Part shown: in pieces, positions 37,291 to 45,734 of the stretch
How positions within the stretch are numbered: the stretch's first letter is position 1
How the letters are laid out: every line of letters begins with the position of its first letter
Assembly (NCBI RefSeq): GCF_001687365.1
Contig: NZ_CM004502.1
Location: 62,001 to 126,000, forward strand
Length of the DNA: 64,000 nucleotides
Reading direction: 5' to 3'
Source: Pararhizobium polonicum
GTDB taxonomy: Bacteria; Pseudomonadota; Alphaproteobacteria; Rhizobiales; Rhizobiaceae
Position numbers and translations under genes: made by a program
The notes under the pieces: model-generated
What the model was told of the DNA's origin: nothing
What the model saw: the letters and a program-made list of their open reading frames with translations, nothing else
Databases searched by the model: none

Positions 37291-38439
37291 ATGGAAAAAT
37301 TGACACCCACTGACTCACGAAACCGTCTTCCCGCTGATAGAACAAAGCGACGCAAAGGCAGCCGCAACGATAGCCGCGTCACGATGACGGACGTCGCCGT
37401 GGAAGCCGGGGTTTCGCAAACGACGGTCTCGTTCGTCCTGGGACAGACCGCCGGCAGCAAACTGCCGGAAGCGACCCGCGAACGGGTCATCAAGGCGGCG
37501 CGCAAGCTCGGTTACAACCTGCCGACCCCATCCGTCGCTCCCCTTCCTCTCTCCCCCGCGGTATCCGGCACCATCGGCATCATGGTCGACCAGCTTTCGA
37601 CCACTCATGACGCGGTCGTTGCGATCGAAGGCGCCCGTCTTGCCTCGCGCGATTCGGGCAACATCCTGTTGGTCGCCCAGATGCCCGGTGATGCCGAGAC
37701 GGAACAACGCACCATCGAGGCTTTGCTGAAAGCGGAGATTTCGGCGCTCATCTACATGGCCATCTTTACCCGAGAACTCGTCGCCCCGGCCTATTTGTAC
37801 GACCTCAAAATCCCCGTGATCCTCCTGAACTGCCATACGTCGGATCACCACTTTCCGGCCGTCGTTCCGAGCGAGATCGCCGGCGGCCAGAACGCGACAG
37901 CCCACCTCATCACACACGGACACCGGCGCATCGCAACGATCACCGGCGAACCATGGCAGGAAGCGACGCAGGATCGGCTCAACGGCTACCGGAGGGCGCT
38001 TGCGACAGCAGACATTCCCTTCGATCCCGAGCTTGTCGTTGAAGGCGACTGGTCGACGAGCACGGGCTACGACGCGACGAAAGCGCTTTTGCAGCTCAAG
38101 GACCGGCCGACAGCGATTTTCTGCCAAAACGATCGCATGGCAATCGGCTGCTATGAGGCACTGAAGGAATTTGGACTTTCGATCCCGCGCGACATGTCGG
38201 TGATTGGATATGACGATGAAGAGGTGGCAAGCCATCTTCACCCGCCGTTGACAACATCGGTGTTGCCACACCGGGCAATGGGGGAATGGGCGATCGAGCG
38301 GCTCGGCTTGCCGTTTACGCCCCAGCGCAACCGTTATCCCATTACCAAGGTCGAGTGCCCGCTCGTCGTCAGACAGTCGGTATCCTCTCCGCGGCACGTA
38401 CCTTCCCACCTTTCTCTCGCAAGCCAGCCGACGCGCTAG
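37291..38439 (+). CDS. LacI-family transcription regulator of the CUT2/pentitol operon
   Basis: 382 residues. Helix-turn-helix at about 32-52 (TMTDVAVEAGVSQTTVSFVLG), hinge KAARKLGYN, then a sugar-binding core (about 90-350) ending in VIGYDDEEVASHLHPPLTTSV. A ~30-residue basic tail precedes the helix-turn-helix if the ATG at 37291 is used; an internal ATG at 37384 would start right at the helix, and neither has a strong ribosome site. Divergent from the binding-protein gene, so it probably represses that operon until a sugar binds. The last 20 residues are unlike the family core and may be dispensable. Confidence 0.9.
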   Translation: MEKLTPTDSRNRLPADRTKRRKGSRNDSRVTMTDVAVEAGVSQTTVSFVLGQTAGSKLPEATRERVIKAARKLGYNLPTPSVAPLPLSPAVSGTIGIMVDQLSTTHDAVVAIEGARLASRDSGNILLVAQMPGDAETEQRTIEALLKAEISALIYMAIFTRELVAPAYLYDLKIPVILLNCHTSDHHFPAVVPSEIAGGQNATAHLITHGHRRIATITGEPWQEATQDRLNGYRRALATADIPFDPELVVEGDWSTSTGYDATKALLQLKDRPTAIFCQNDRMAIGCYEALKEFGLSIPRDMSVIGYDDEEVASHLHPPLTTSVLPHRAMGEWAIERLGLPFTPQRNRYPITKVECPLVVRQSVSSPRHVPSHLSLASQPTR

Positions 38440-38536
38440 CGTGCCAGCTTTATGCCAGATGTCATTGATCGAGGTCGCTCAGTCTGTCGGGAAAGTTTAT
38501 AGCGTTACACTCAGTTGACTTCCGCCGGTTACGAAT

Positions 38537-38960
38537 TCATTCCTGTCCAACGAGAGCGTGTGGAACATAGTGCAATGCAAGTTCGGCAATCTCTTCGGCT
38601 GCCAGAGCAAAATCGAGGCCGCCTATCAAATCTTCTAACTGCTCGGTACTGCTGGCTCCGATGATTGGTGCAGCGACATCGGGCTTCTGCCTCACCCAAG
38701 CGAGCGCCACTTGAGCCATCGAGCGTCCATGCCGCGCCGCAAGTTGTTCCACGGTATCGATAACTTTGCGATCAACATCTGCTGTATTGTCGTAAAGCAC
38801 CGCTCCAAACGCATCGTCTGATGTACGGCTGGTCTTCGTACCGAAGGGCCACGCCAACCTTCCCCGCGCAATGGGAGACCACGGAATAGCCCCACACCCT
38901 GATCACCGCACAGTGGGACCATTTCGCGTTCCTCCTCCCTATAGATCAGATTGATAGTAT
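38537..38960 (-). pseudogene. Aldo/keto reductase C-terminal remnant
   Basis: The minus strand encodes the C-terminal third of an aldo/keto reductase: NLIYREEEREMVPLC, then after a one-base loss in a G run near 38890 AIPWSPIARGRLAWPF, then VALAWVRQKPDVAAPIIGASS up to the stop. The N-terminal catalytic part (Asp, Tyr, Lys, His) is missing; the break lies beside the IS66 remnant at 39017, which probably caused it. Confidence 0.78.
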
Positions 38961-39016
38961 CCCTCCGCCCAAGGCCGTCTGTCGTGACCTGCTGATTGGC
39001 TTTAAGTCCATGACTT

Positions 39017-39397
39017 ATGTCATTGAGGTTGCCGGCCGACGATCTTGGTCGCCGACGGGATTGGTCGGATGAAGAGAAGGTTCGGATCGTCGAGAAGAGT
39101 CTGCAAGGCTTTCGAAAGGGCTCGGTGACGGCGCGGCGTTATGGATTGTCGCGGTCATTGTTGACCCGTTGGCGTCGGGAATACCGAAGCGGGCTTTTGA
39201 ACGTTTCCGCGTCAACGGGCTTCGTACCGCTTTCGATTTCGCCGCCGGCGGCCTCTTCCGAGATGACCTTACCGCAGCGGTCTGAAGACGACAAGACGAT
39301 CGAGATCGGCCTGCCGAACGGTCGTCGCCTGACGATCCCGGCTTCGCTTGATCCGAGCATCCTTGCCGGCCTGTTGCCGGTCCTGGATGCGTCATGA
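39017..39397 (+). CDS. tnpA: IS66 accessory protein TnpA
   Basis: 126 residues with an N-terminal helix-turn-helix (WSDEEKVRIVEKSLQ ... ARRYGLSRSLLTRWRREYR, about 16-57), typical of IS66 OrfA. The C-terminal half includes IEIGLPNGRRLTIP, also typical. The reading frame is intact and its stop overlaps the tnpB start by ATGA. Unlikely to work without tnpC. Confidence 0.88.
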   Translation: MSLRLPADDLGRRRDWSDEEKVRIVEKSLQGFRKGSVTARRYGLSRSLLTRWRREYRSGLLNVSASTGFVPLSISPPAASSEMTLPQRSEDDKTIEIGLPNGRRLTIPASLDPSILAGLLPVLDAS

Positions 39398-39733
39398 TCG
39401 CCTTTCCGGCCGGAGTGAAGGTGTGGATCGCGGGTGGCGTGACGGACATGCGATGCGGCATGAACAGCCTGGCGCTGAAGGTGCAGGAAGGCCTTGGCCG
39501 CGATCCTCATGGCGGTGAGGTCTTCTGCTTCCGCGGCCGCAAGGGTGACCTGATCAAAGTGCTCTGGCATGACGGCGTCGGCATGTCGCTTTACCTGAAG
39601 CGGCTTGAAGCCGGGAAGTTCATCTGGCCGGTCAGTCAAAATGGCTCCGCCGTGCCCGTATCGTCGGCGCAGTTGGGCTACCTTCCGGTGGCGCAATCCC
39701 CGCTGGACGCAACGACCTGCAACGGCAGGATAG
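39394..39733 (+). pseudogene. tnpB: IS66 TnpB, frameshifted near its end
   Basis: The start AGVKVWIAGGVTDMRCGMN, the HGGEVFCFRGRKGDLIKVLWHDG core and KRLEAGKFIWP are classic IS66 Orf2. After SAQLGYL the expected DWRNP-type ending occurs in another frame (RWRNPRWTQRPATAG, stop at 39731-39733), indicating a small deletion near 39685. The frame actually read continues to 39816. Confidence 0.83.
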
Positions 39734-39791
39734 TCGCCATAATTCCACTGGTTTTGTTGGTCTTTCTGTGGTTCCATGGTAACTTTCGGCA

Positions 39792-40016
39792 ATGGATGAT
39801 GTTGCGTCGGAGATAGCCTGACTGCGCGCCGCGCTTGCGGCATCGGAAGCGCGTGCCGCGTCTGCCGAGGCTGATCTCGCACCGATGCGCGCCGTCGTGA
39901 CGACGTCGGAGGCGATGATTCGGCAGCTCAAGCTCGAGATCGCCAAGATGCGTTGCGAGCAATATGGCCAGAATTCGGAACGGCGTGCCCGGCCGATCGA
40001 CCCAGGCTCGACTTAA
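39792..40016 (+). pseudogene. tnpC: IS66 transposase TnpC, 5' remnant with internal stop
   Basis: MDDVASEIA is followed by a TGA at 39819-39821 where Arg is expected, then LRAALAASEARAAS, IRQLKLEIAKMRCEQYGQNSE and RRARPID, the coiled-coil and early part of IS66 transposases. The frame ends at 40016; the DDE domain is absent. Confidence 0.8.
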
Positions 40017-40034
40017 CCTTTCTCAGATCTTAAA

Positions 40035-41105
40035 TCAGTCGACCATAAATCGCGAGCTGAACGCCAAGCCTGCAGCTCCGACGGCTTTCGGTGCAGGATA
40101 GGTCTTCCCTATGGTGGCCTTGATGGGCAGCCTTGATTCCAGCATTCGACACAGATCTGCGAGAATAGAGATCGGTGCGAAGGAAGACAAAACGACGGTT
40201 TTGATATCGACAAACTGCGATAGCGATTGCACGGAGCGAACAAGGGTTTCGGCGCAACGGTCACGCCAGGGATCAACGACGGCGCCGAGATCGCGCCAGT
40301 CGTCATCATAAGACCATAGGCGTTGCCTCTCCGTTGCCGAGGACAGTTCCTTCTCCAGGTCCTGCACGCCAACATCGAAGCTGAGCGGTGAGTTTCCGTT
40401 ATAGATCTGATGATTAAGGATCAAGCGGCTGTGAAGTTTAGCACCGAGGTAAAAGAACAGGAAATCCGGCAGACGCCGCGCCGCGCCGAACAGGCTTTCG
40501 CCGCCGGCTGCAGCCGTAATGTCATTCTGCACGAACACGGGCAGCTGGAACGCATTTTCCAGATAATGGTGAAGCTCGTCGTGGCTTTGCGCATCCGTTG
40601 TCGAGGGCACGCCGAGACCGATACCAGCGATGCGGATCTGGCGTTCGTCTGAAAGGCTGGAAATTGCGGTTTTAACCTCTTCAGCAACGCTGGCATTGTC
40701 ACCGAACATGCCGGGTACATTGTGTGGAACGGCCTTCCGATATTTCACGTTGCCGACAAAATCGACGAGAACGATATGTGTCGTGCGGTATCCAATACTG
40801 ACGCCAACGGAATAGGCACCTTCCGGGTTCAACAACAGCGGTGTCGTCGGCGGACCGACGCGCCCCCTCTGGGCCTCCCCGCGAACCACCAGGCCCTCCT
40901 GTTCCATCGATCGGACAATGACCGAGACCGTCTGTGCCGAGAGCCCGGTCCTTTCTCCAATTTCCAGCCTTGTCGTGGTGTCGTTCTGTAGCAGAAGGGA
41001 TAGCACAAGCCGTTCGTTGTGGCTGCGAACGCTGAGTGCGTTCAACCCGCTGGAACGGTCTGCGATTCGAAGTGGATTGGGTGGGGCGAAGCGCATATCA
41101 GGCAC
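40035..41105 (-). CDS. ROK-family transcription regulator without the zinc motif
   Basis: 356 residues. N-terminal winged helix (about 25-90: HNERLVLSLLLQNDTTTRLEIGERTGLSAQTVSVIVRSM in pieces) typical of XylR/NagC-type ROK repressors, then a sugar-kinase-like fold. The usual ROK glycine-rich GTGVGAG loop reads LGAKLHSRL and the Cys-rich zinc motif is absent, so it is not a kinase and ligand binding may differ. The start is probably GTG at 41105 (GAGGGA upstream), with ATG at 41096 as alternative. It follows the SGNH hydrolase gene by 59 bp on the same strand and faces the CUT2 importer, its likely target. The IS66 remnant abuts its stop. Confidence 0.86.
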   Translation of the reverse strand: MPDMRFAPPNPLRIADRSSGLNALSVRSHNERLVLSLLLQNDTTTRLEIGERTGLSAQTVSVIVRSMEQEGLVVRGEAQRGRVGPPTTPLLLNPEGAYSVGVSIGYRTTHIVLVDFVGNVKYRKAVPHNVPGMFGDNASVAEEVKTAISSLSDERQIRIAGIGLGVPSTTDAQSHDELHHYLENAFQLPVFVQNDITAAAGGESLFGAARRLPDFLFFYLGAKLHSRLILNHQIYNGNSPLSFDVGVQDLEKELSSATERQRLWSYDDDWRDLGAVVDPWRDRCAETLVRSVQSLSQFVDIKTVVLSSFAPISILADLCRMLESRLPIKATIGKTYPAPKAVGAAGLAFSSRFMVD

Positions 41106-41164
41106 GGCGGAATTCCCTCTTCACTGTGCTCTCGGGCGCTGGTCTTGACGGTCTCGACATCGAA

Positions 41165-41812
41165 CTAGCCATTGCCCCATCCAATCGCAACGACTTCCTG
41201 AGCCAATGCTTCCCCAAGCTGGCGGTGCGCCTCCTGATCGATATGAAACCCGTCGGCTGGGGAGCAGGCGCAAACCGATCCGGCATCGAAGAAGTGAACC
41301 TCGAGGGAATCCGCCATAACCTCGAAGGCAAGCGCGAGCTTGTGCGACTTTTCCTGAGCGCCGGAGAAGATCGCCTCCCACTCCTTGATATCATCGAGCA
41401 TGGGGGGCGGGGCAACGATCATGATCTCCGGATCATGGCCAGCGGGACCAGGAGACAGTCCGCGAATGTCGTGAACCAGGCAACCAATCCCCATCGCCAC
41501 TTCGGAAGGCGGCTTGTTGAAGCGGACCTTGAGGTCATTGGTTCCGAGCATGATGATCACAAGGTCAATCGGCGCGTGGCTTTGAAGACATGCAGTCAGA
41601 TATCGACGTCCGTTTTTGTGCGAGCCTTCTATCGGATCATCGTGCACGGTCGTGCGTCCGCTGAGACCTTCCTCGACAATATGCCATCCGGCGCCCAACG
41701 CGGTTTCCAGTATGCGTGGCCAGCGCTGCTCGACGTTGTATCTCTCCAGCGGACCTCCGCCTGGCACCTGGCCGTAGGTATTGGAATCGCCAAAACATAG
41801 AACGGTTCGCAC
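41165..41812 (-). CDS. SGNH/GDSL hydrolase (esterase), first of two
   Basis: 215 residues. Block I FGDSNTYG with Ser10, block III LGTNDLK and block V DGFHID give the Ser/Asp/His triad; no signal peptide, so cytoplasmic. The overall pattern (EQRWPRIL, EEGLSGRTT, DDP, LVIIMLGTND) is that of small arylesterase/acetyl-esterase SGNH proteins. Start GTG at 41812 has GGAGGAG about 7 bases before; an ATG-led frame adds 31 unrelated residues. It is divergent from the CUT2 importer operon that ends with a related SGNH gene, and is followed by the ROK regulator gene. Likely removes acyl groups from an imported sugar (inference). Confidence 0.9.
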   Translation of the reverse strand: MRTVLCFGDSNTYGQVPGGGPLERYNVEQRWPRILETALGAGWHIVEEGLSGRTTVHDDPIEGSHKNGRRYLTACLQSHAPIDLVIIMLGTNDLKVRFNKPPSEVAMGIGCLVHDIRGLSPGPAGHDPEIMIVAPPPMLDDIKEWEAIFSGAQEKSHKLALAFEVMADSLEVHFFDAGSVCACSPADGFHIDQEAHRQLGEALAQEVVAIGWGNG

Positions 41813-41885
41813 CAGTTTCTCCTCCCCGAGACCGGGCGCGACGACCCGATTGTTTGAGAAACTTGCACTCGGGAAGCGATTTTGC

Positions 41886-41950
41886 AAGCGCTTCGGATTA
41901 ATCATTCAACATGAATAACTATTGACAACAGTTTTGCGCCGTGTTTTCTT
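41886..41950 (+). promoter_or_regulatory. Divergent promoter/operator region of the SGNH-CUT2 locus
   Basis: Contains AAGCGCTT (41886-41893, perfect 8-bp palindrome), ATTCA-ACA-TGAAT (41904-41916, perfect inverted repeat) and TTGACA (41922-41927) with a poor -10 candidate TTTCTT 17 bp later (41945-41950). Lies in the 281-bp gap between the SGNH gene (minus) and the binding-protein gene (plus). The palindromes are candidate ROK-regulator sites. Confidence 0.45.
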
Positions 41951-42093
41951 CATCCTCGGAGGAGCATTTCAGACATCAGTTTTGGCTTGATTGGCATCGG
42001 TCGCATCGTTGGTACGTCCAACGTACGGCGTCCGTGTTGCGACGGCCCGTGTCCGGCTCTTGCCTGTTATTGGCGAATGCTTTGGAGGAGCAA

Positions 42094-43170
42094 ATGAGCA
42101 CCGTGATGAGAAAGATCGGCATTTCAATTTTGTTGGCCGGCACCATGCTGGCGACGCCTGGCCTTGCCCTGGAAGTCAAACTGCTCGATGGCGTCACAAC
42201 GCCGAGCGAAAACAATCCGACGGTCGAGGCTGGAAAATACAAGAAGGATGCGCCGTGGGTCATTGGCATGAGTAGCTTCGGCGTCAATGCCAACACCTGG
42301 ACGGTGCAGGTGGCGCACGAAGCGGAAGCCGCCGCCGCCCGCGACAAGCGTATCACCAAATTCGTGCTTCTGGACGCCGGCTTCGACCAGAAGAAACAGG
42401 TCGCCGATATCGAAGACCTGATCGCGCAGAAGGTTGACGCCATCATCATCCAGCCGGTGACATCGACCTCAGCCGATGCCAGCATCGAAAAGGCTGTCGC
42501 CGCTGGGATCCCGGTTGTCCTTCATACAGGTCGTATTGAATCCGACGCTTTCACTACGGAAATCCAGGGCGGCGCCGAGCACTTCGGCAAAGTCATGGGC
42601 GATTTCCTCGTGAAGGAACTCAACGGCAAGGGCAACATCTGGGTCCTGCGCGGACTGGCTGGGCATCCGGAGGATACGAACCGCTATAATGGTCTCGTCG
42701 AATCCTTGAAGGGCACCGACATCAAGATTGCCGCCGAAGAGAATGGCGACTGGCAGTACGACAAGGCCAAGAAGGTCTGCGAGACACTCTATCTCAACGA
42801 CCCGAACGTCGATGGCATCTGGTCGTCTGGCGCCGACATGACGCGTGCTTGCGTCGACGTCTTCAAGCAGTTTGGCGCAGCGATCCCGCCGATTTCCGGT
42901 GAAGGCAACAATGGCTTCTTCGGCCAGTGGATCAAGGACAACTTCAAGTCCGTTTCGTCGGAATATAGCCCGGCTCAAGGTGCTGCCGGCATCCGGGCTG
43001 CCGTTGCGCTTCTCGAAGGCAAGGAACTCAAGAAGCACTACGCCTACAATCCTCCGGGCTGGGATCTGGAGAAGGCCAAGACCTACTACCGCGAGGATCT
43101 GTCGGCGAATGTCTGGTGGCCGTCCGAACTGTCGGAAGACCAGTTGAAGGAATTCTACTCGAAGCAGTGA
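42094..43170 (+). CDS. Sugar ABC importer binding protein (CUT2)
   Basis: 358 residues with signal peptide (MRK start, hydrophobic ISILLAGTMLAT, cleavage after GLA). Periplasmic-binding type-4 fold: VIGMSSFGVNANTW, IEDLIAQKVDAIIIQPVTST, VVLHTGRIES and GIWSSGADMTRACVD. The family binds pentoses, hexoses or sugar alcohols. ATG at 42094 has TTTGGAGGAG upstream; 51 extra in-frame codons before it are rejected. First gene of a binding protein-ATPase-permease-permease-SGNH operon. Confidence 0.92.
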   Translation: MSTVMRKIGISILLAGTMLATPGLALEVKLLDGVTTPSENNPTVEAGKYKKDAPWVIGMSSFGVNANTWTVQVAHEAEAAAARDKRITKFVLLDAGFDQKKQVADIEDLIAQKVDAIIIQPVTSTSADASIEKAVAAGIPVVLHTGRIESDAFTTEIQGGAEHFGKVMGDFLVKELNGKGNIWVLRGLAGHPEDTNRYNGLVESLKGTDIKIAAEENGDWQYDKAKKVCETLYLNDPNVDGIWSSGADMTRACVDVFKQFGAAIPPISGEGNNGFFGQWIKDNFKSVSSEYSPAQGAAGIRAAVALLEGKELKKHYAYNPPGWDLEKAKTYYREDLSANVWWPSELSEDQLKEFYSKQ

Positions 43171-43180
43171 GCTCCTGAAA

Positions 43181-43213
43181 TCCGGGGAGGCGGTTCATCG
43201 CCGTTTCTCCGGA
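43181..43213 (+). other. Intercistronic hairpin after the binding-protein gene
   Basis: Arms at 43181-43193 (TCCGGGGAGGCGG) and 43201-43213 (CCGTTTCTCCGGA) pair over 13 positions with three G-T wobbles around 7 bases, 10 bp after the binding-protein stop. No T-run. Same position as the hairpins in four other importer operons here. Confidence 0.5.
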
Positions 43214-43250
43214 CACAGTGTGGCACGTCCTTCATTCGGAATGCAGAAGC

Positions 43251-44744
43251 ATGACAAACCTTATCGAAATGTTGAAAATCTCCAAGGCGTTTGGCGGTAG
43301 TGTCGCGCTGCGCGGCGTTTCGCTCACTCTGGAACCAGGCAGCGTACACGCGCTGATGGGTGAGAACGGCGCCGGCAAATCCACCCTGATGAAGATCCTT
43401 GCCGGGGTTCACCAGCCAGATAGCGGCGAAATTTACAAGAATGGCCACAGGATCAGCTTCGCCAATCCGAGAGATGCGCTGGCGTTCGGAATTTCCACGG
43501 TGTTTCAGGAGCTCTCGCTGCTGCCAAACATGACAATTGCCGAGAACTTGTTCCTCGGGCGCGAGCCCGTCAACCGCCTCGGTTTTGTCGATCGCAAGCA
43601 CATGAGGCTGCACACCCGCGAAGCACTCGCCAAACTTGGCTTGACGCTCGATCCCAACATGCTTGTGTCCGAACTCTCGATTGCAGAGCGCCAGTTCGTC
43701 GAAATCGCCCACGGTATTGACGCGGACGCCAGCATCTTCATTCTCGACGAGCCGACCGCCGCGCTGAATGCAACCGACGTCGAGGTTCTCAATGCGCACA
43801 TTCGCCGCCTACGAGATGAGGGCAAGGCGATCGTTTATATTTCCCATCGCATGGAGGAAATCTTCAATGTCTGCGACACGGTGACGGTGCTCAAGGATGG
43901 ACAACTCGTCGGGACACGTCCCTTGTCCGAAATGACGCCCGGCTCGCTGATTGCCATGATGGTGGGTCGCGAACTCGAAGATCTGTTTCCGGCTCGCGCT
44001 GGCGCCTTTGGCGACGTCGCACTTGAGATCGAACATCTGAAGCTCGAGGCAACGTCGAAGCCGCTGTCGATTTCTGTGCGCAAGGGCGAGATCGTGGCGC
44101 TTGCTGGGCTGGAGGGGCAGGGACAGCAAAAGGTCCTGCGCGCTCTCGTCGGCGAGTATTCGCCCTTCAGCGGCAGCGTCACCATCAAGGGTAAAACCAT
44201 TCGGCTGCCGCTGTCCAAGGAAGCGGGCATTCGACAGATGCAGGCTTCGAGCGTGGCCTTCGTTCCGGAGGACCGCAAGGATGAAGGCCTGTTTCTTGGT
44301 CTTTCCCTCGCTCACAACCTTTCGACAAGTCTTCATTCATCGCGGAATGAACTGTCCCGCGCTCAAGGCTTTGCAGACGTGATTGCTTCAACCCTTAGGA
44401 GCATGAACGTCAAGGCTGCGAACGCGCGTATGCCGGTCGGCTCCTTGTCTGGTGGTAATCAGCAGAAGATCCTCCTCGGACGCTATTTCGCCACGAAAGC
44501 AGATCTCCTGTTGATCGAGGAGCCGACCCGCGGCGTCGATATCGGTGCCAAATCGGAAATCTACAAACTGTTGCGCGCATTTGCCGAGGGTGGTGGGGCG
44601 GTCCTGGTGCTGTCGCGCGAGACCCTCGAGCTGATCGGCCTATGCGACCGCATCTACGTGATCCACGGCGATACGGTGGTGACGCAGATGCAGGCGGCAG
44701 AAGCCACCGAGCACAATATTCTCGATGCGGCGCTGAGCGCCTAG
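43251..44744 (+). CDS. Sugar ABC importer double ATPase (CUT2, RbsA type)
   Basis: 497 residues, two ABC halves. First: GENGAGKST near 39-47 and IFILDEPTAAL near 160. Second: GLEGQGQQK replaces Walker A, then SLSGGNQQK and LLLIEEPTRGVDIG. Glu-Glu replaces Asp-Glu in the second Walker B, a variant seen in some CUT2 ATPases. ATG at 43251 gives the family N-terminus; the ribosome site is weak. Two permease genes follow. Confidence 0.93.
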   Translation: MTNLIEMLKISKAFGGSVALRGVSLTLEPGSVHALMGENGAGKSTLMKILAGVHQPDSGEIYKNGHRISFANPRDALAFGISTVFQELSLLPNMTIAENLFLGREPVNRLGFVDRKHMRLHTREALAKLGLTLDPNMLVSELSIAERQFVEIAHGIDADASIFILDEPTAALNATDVEVLNAHIRRLRDEGKAIVYISHRMEEIFNVCDTVTVLKDGQLVGTRPLSEMTPGSLIAMMVGRELEDLFPARAGAFGDVALEIEHLKLEATSKPLSISVRKGEIVALAGLEGQGQQKVLRALVGEYSPFSGSVTIKGKTIRLPLSKEAGIRQMQASSVAFVPEDRKDEGLFLGLSLAHNLSTSLHSSRNELSRAQGFADVIASTLRSMNVKAANARMPVGSLSGGNQQKILLGRYFATKADLLLIEEPTRGVDIGAKSEIYKLLRAFAEGGGAVLVLSRETLELIGLCDRIYVIHGDTVVTQMQAAEATEHNILDAALSA

Positions 44745-44757
44745 TGGATTGTCGAAA

Positions 44758-45732
44758 ATGGAAAACCAACAGACATCGCGTGCTTCAAGGTTGCTGATGG
44801 GGCGTGGTAGTCGGCAAGGGCTTTGGGCTCTGCCGCTGATCCTCGCCGTGCTCATGTCGTTCTTCCTGGCGTTCGCCACGGCGCAGTTTGCCAATTCGGG
44901 AAATCTCTCCAATCTGGTCGCGCAGGGCATGCCGTTGATGATCACGGCCATCGGACAGATGTTCGTGGTTCTCGTCGGTGGGCTGGACCTGTCGGTCGGG
45001 TCGGTCGTCAGCTTCACCACGGCCATTCTCGCGCTCGATGCACCTGCCTATGTCGTGCTTCCCGCTGTTTTCATCCTTGCGGGTGTGATCGGGTTCATCA
45101 ACGGTTTCTGTATCACGCGATTGAAGGTGCATCCGATAATCGCGACGCTTTCCATGCAATATGTCGTGCTTGGCATCACGCGGATCCTGCGTCCTGTATC
45201 CGGCGGCAGCATACCGGAGTTCGTCACCGCGTCCGTCGCAGGTTCGATCGCCGGAATTCCGATGCCGGTTATCTGGGGCGTCGTGACCATCGCCATTGCA
45301 TGGAAGCTTCTCTATGGCTCGCGCTATGGCCTGCATATCTTCGCGATCGGCGGTGGCGTCGCGGCTGGAAGCACGGAAGCTGCACGCAACTTCGGCATCC
45401 CGGCCCGCCGCAACATCATGCTTGCCTATGTGATCTCGGCGCTATTCGCCGCGCTCGCCGGTGTCTTTCTCGCGGGGCGCATCGTTTCCGGCGATCCGAA
45501 CGTCGGATTGCTGATGGAACTGGACGCGATCACCGCGGTAGCCATCGGCGGCACGCAGCTTTCCGGCGGCGTGGGCAGCCTGCAAGGCACGGTCATCGGC
45601 GTTGTCGTGCTGGGACTTCTATCCAATGGAATGAACCTGATGAACGTCACACCTTTCGTTCAGACAGCGGTGAAGGGGATACTGCTCATGCTTGTCGTCG
45701 CTCTCCAGTCCCGCAAAAAGATTGGTCTGTAA
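44758..45732 (+). CDS. Sugar ABC importer permease (CUT2), first
   Basis: 324 residues with about ten hydrophobic segments; signature VLVGGLDLSVGSVVSF near 75-90 and AIGGTQLSGGVGSLQGTVIGVVVLG near 255-280. ATG at 44758 lies 13 bp after the ATPase stop; an in-frame TTG three codons earlier is possible. The next permease starts 2 bp after its stop. Confidence 0.92.
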   Translation: MENQQTSRASRLLMGRGSRQGLWALPLILAVLMSFFLAFATAQFANSGNLSNLVAQGMPLMITAIGQMFVVLVGGLDLSVGSVVSFTTAILALDAPAYVVLPAVFILAGVIGFINGFCITRLKVHPIIATLSMQYVVLGITRILRPVSGGSIPEFVTASVAGSIAGIPMPVIWGVVTIAIAWKLLYGSRYGLHIFAIGGGVAAGSTEAARNFGIPARRNIMLAYVISALFAALAGVFLAGRIVSGDPNVGLLMELDAITAVAIGGTQLSGGVGSLQGTVIGVVVLGLLSNGMNLMNVTPFVQTAVKGILLMLVVALQSRKKIGL

Positions 45733-45734
45733 TC

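Larger units (their letters stand above)
39017..40016 (+). mobile_element. Decayed IS66-family element
   Basis: Retains tnpA, a frameshifted tnpB and the first ~70 codons of tnpC in the usual order and orientation. The rest of tnpC and the right end are missing, and no terminal inverted repeats could be identified. It separates the aldo/keto reductase remnant from the ROK regulator gene, marking a recombination scar. Confidence 0.82.

Noticed and set aside
43218..43250. Upstream start for the CUT2 ATPase
   Set aside because: It would add 11 non-family residues and has no better ribosome site than ATG at 43251.
44823..45734. N-terminal extension of the second CUT2 permease frame
   Set aside because: It is an out-of-frame reading of the first permease; the real start is ATG at 45735.
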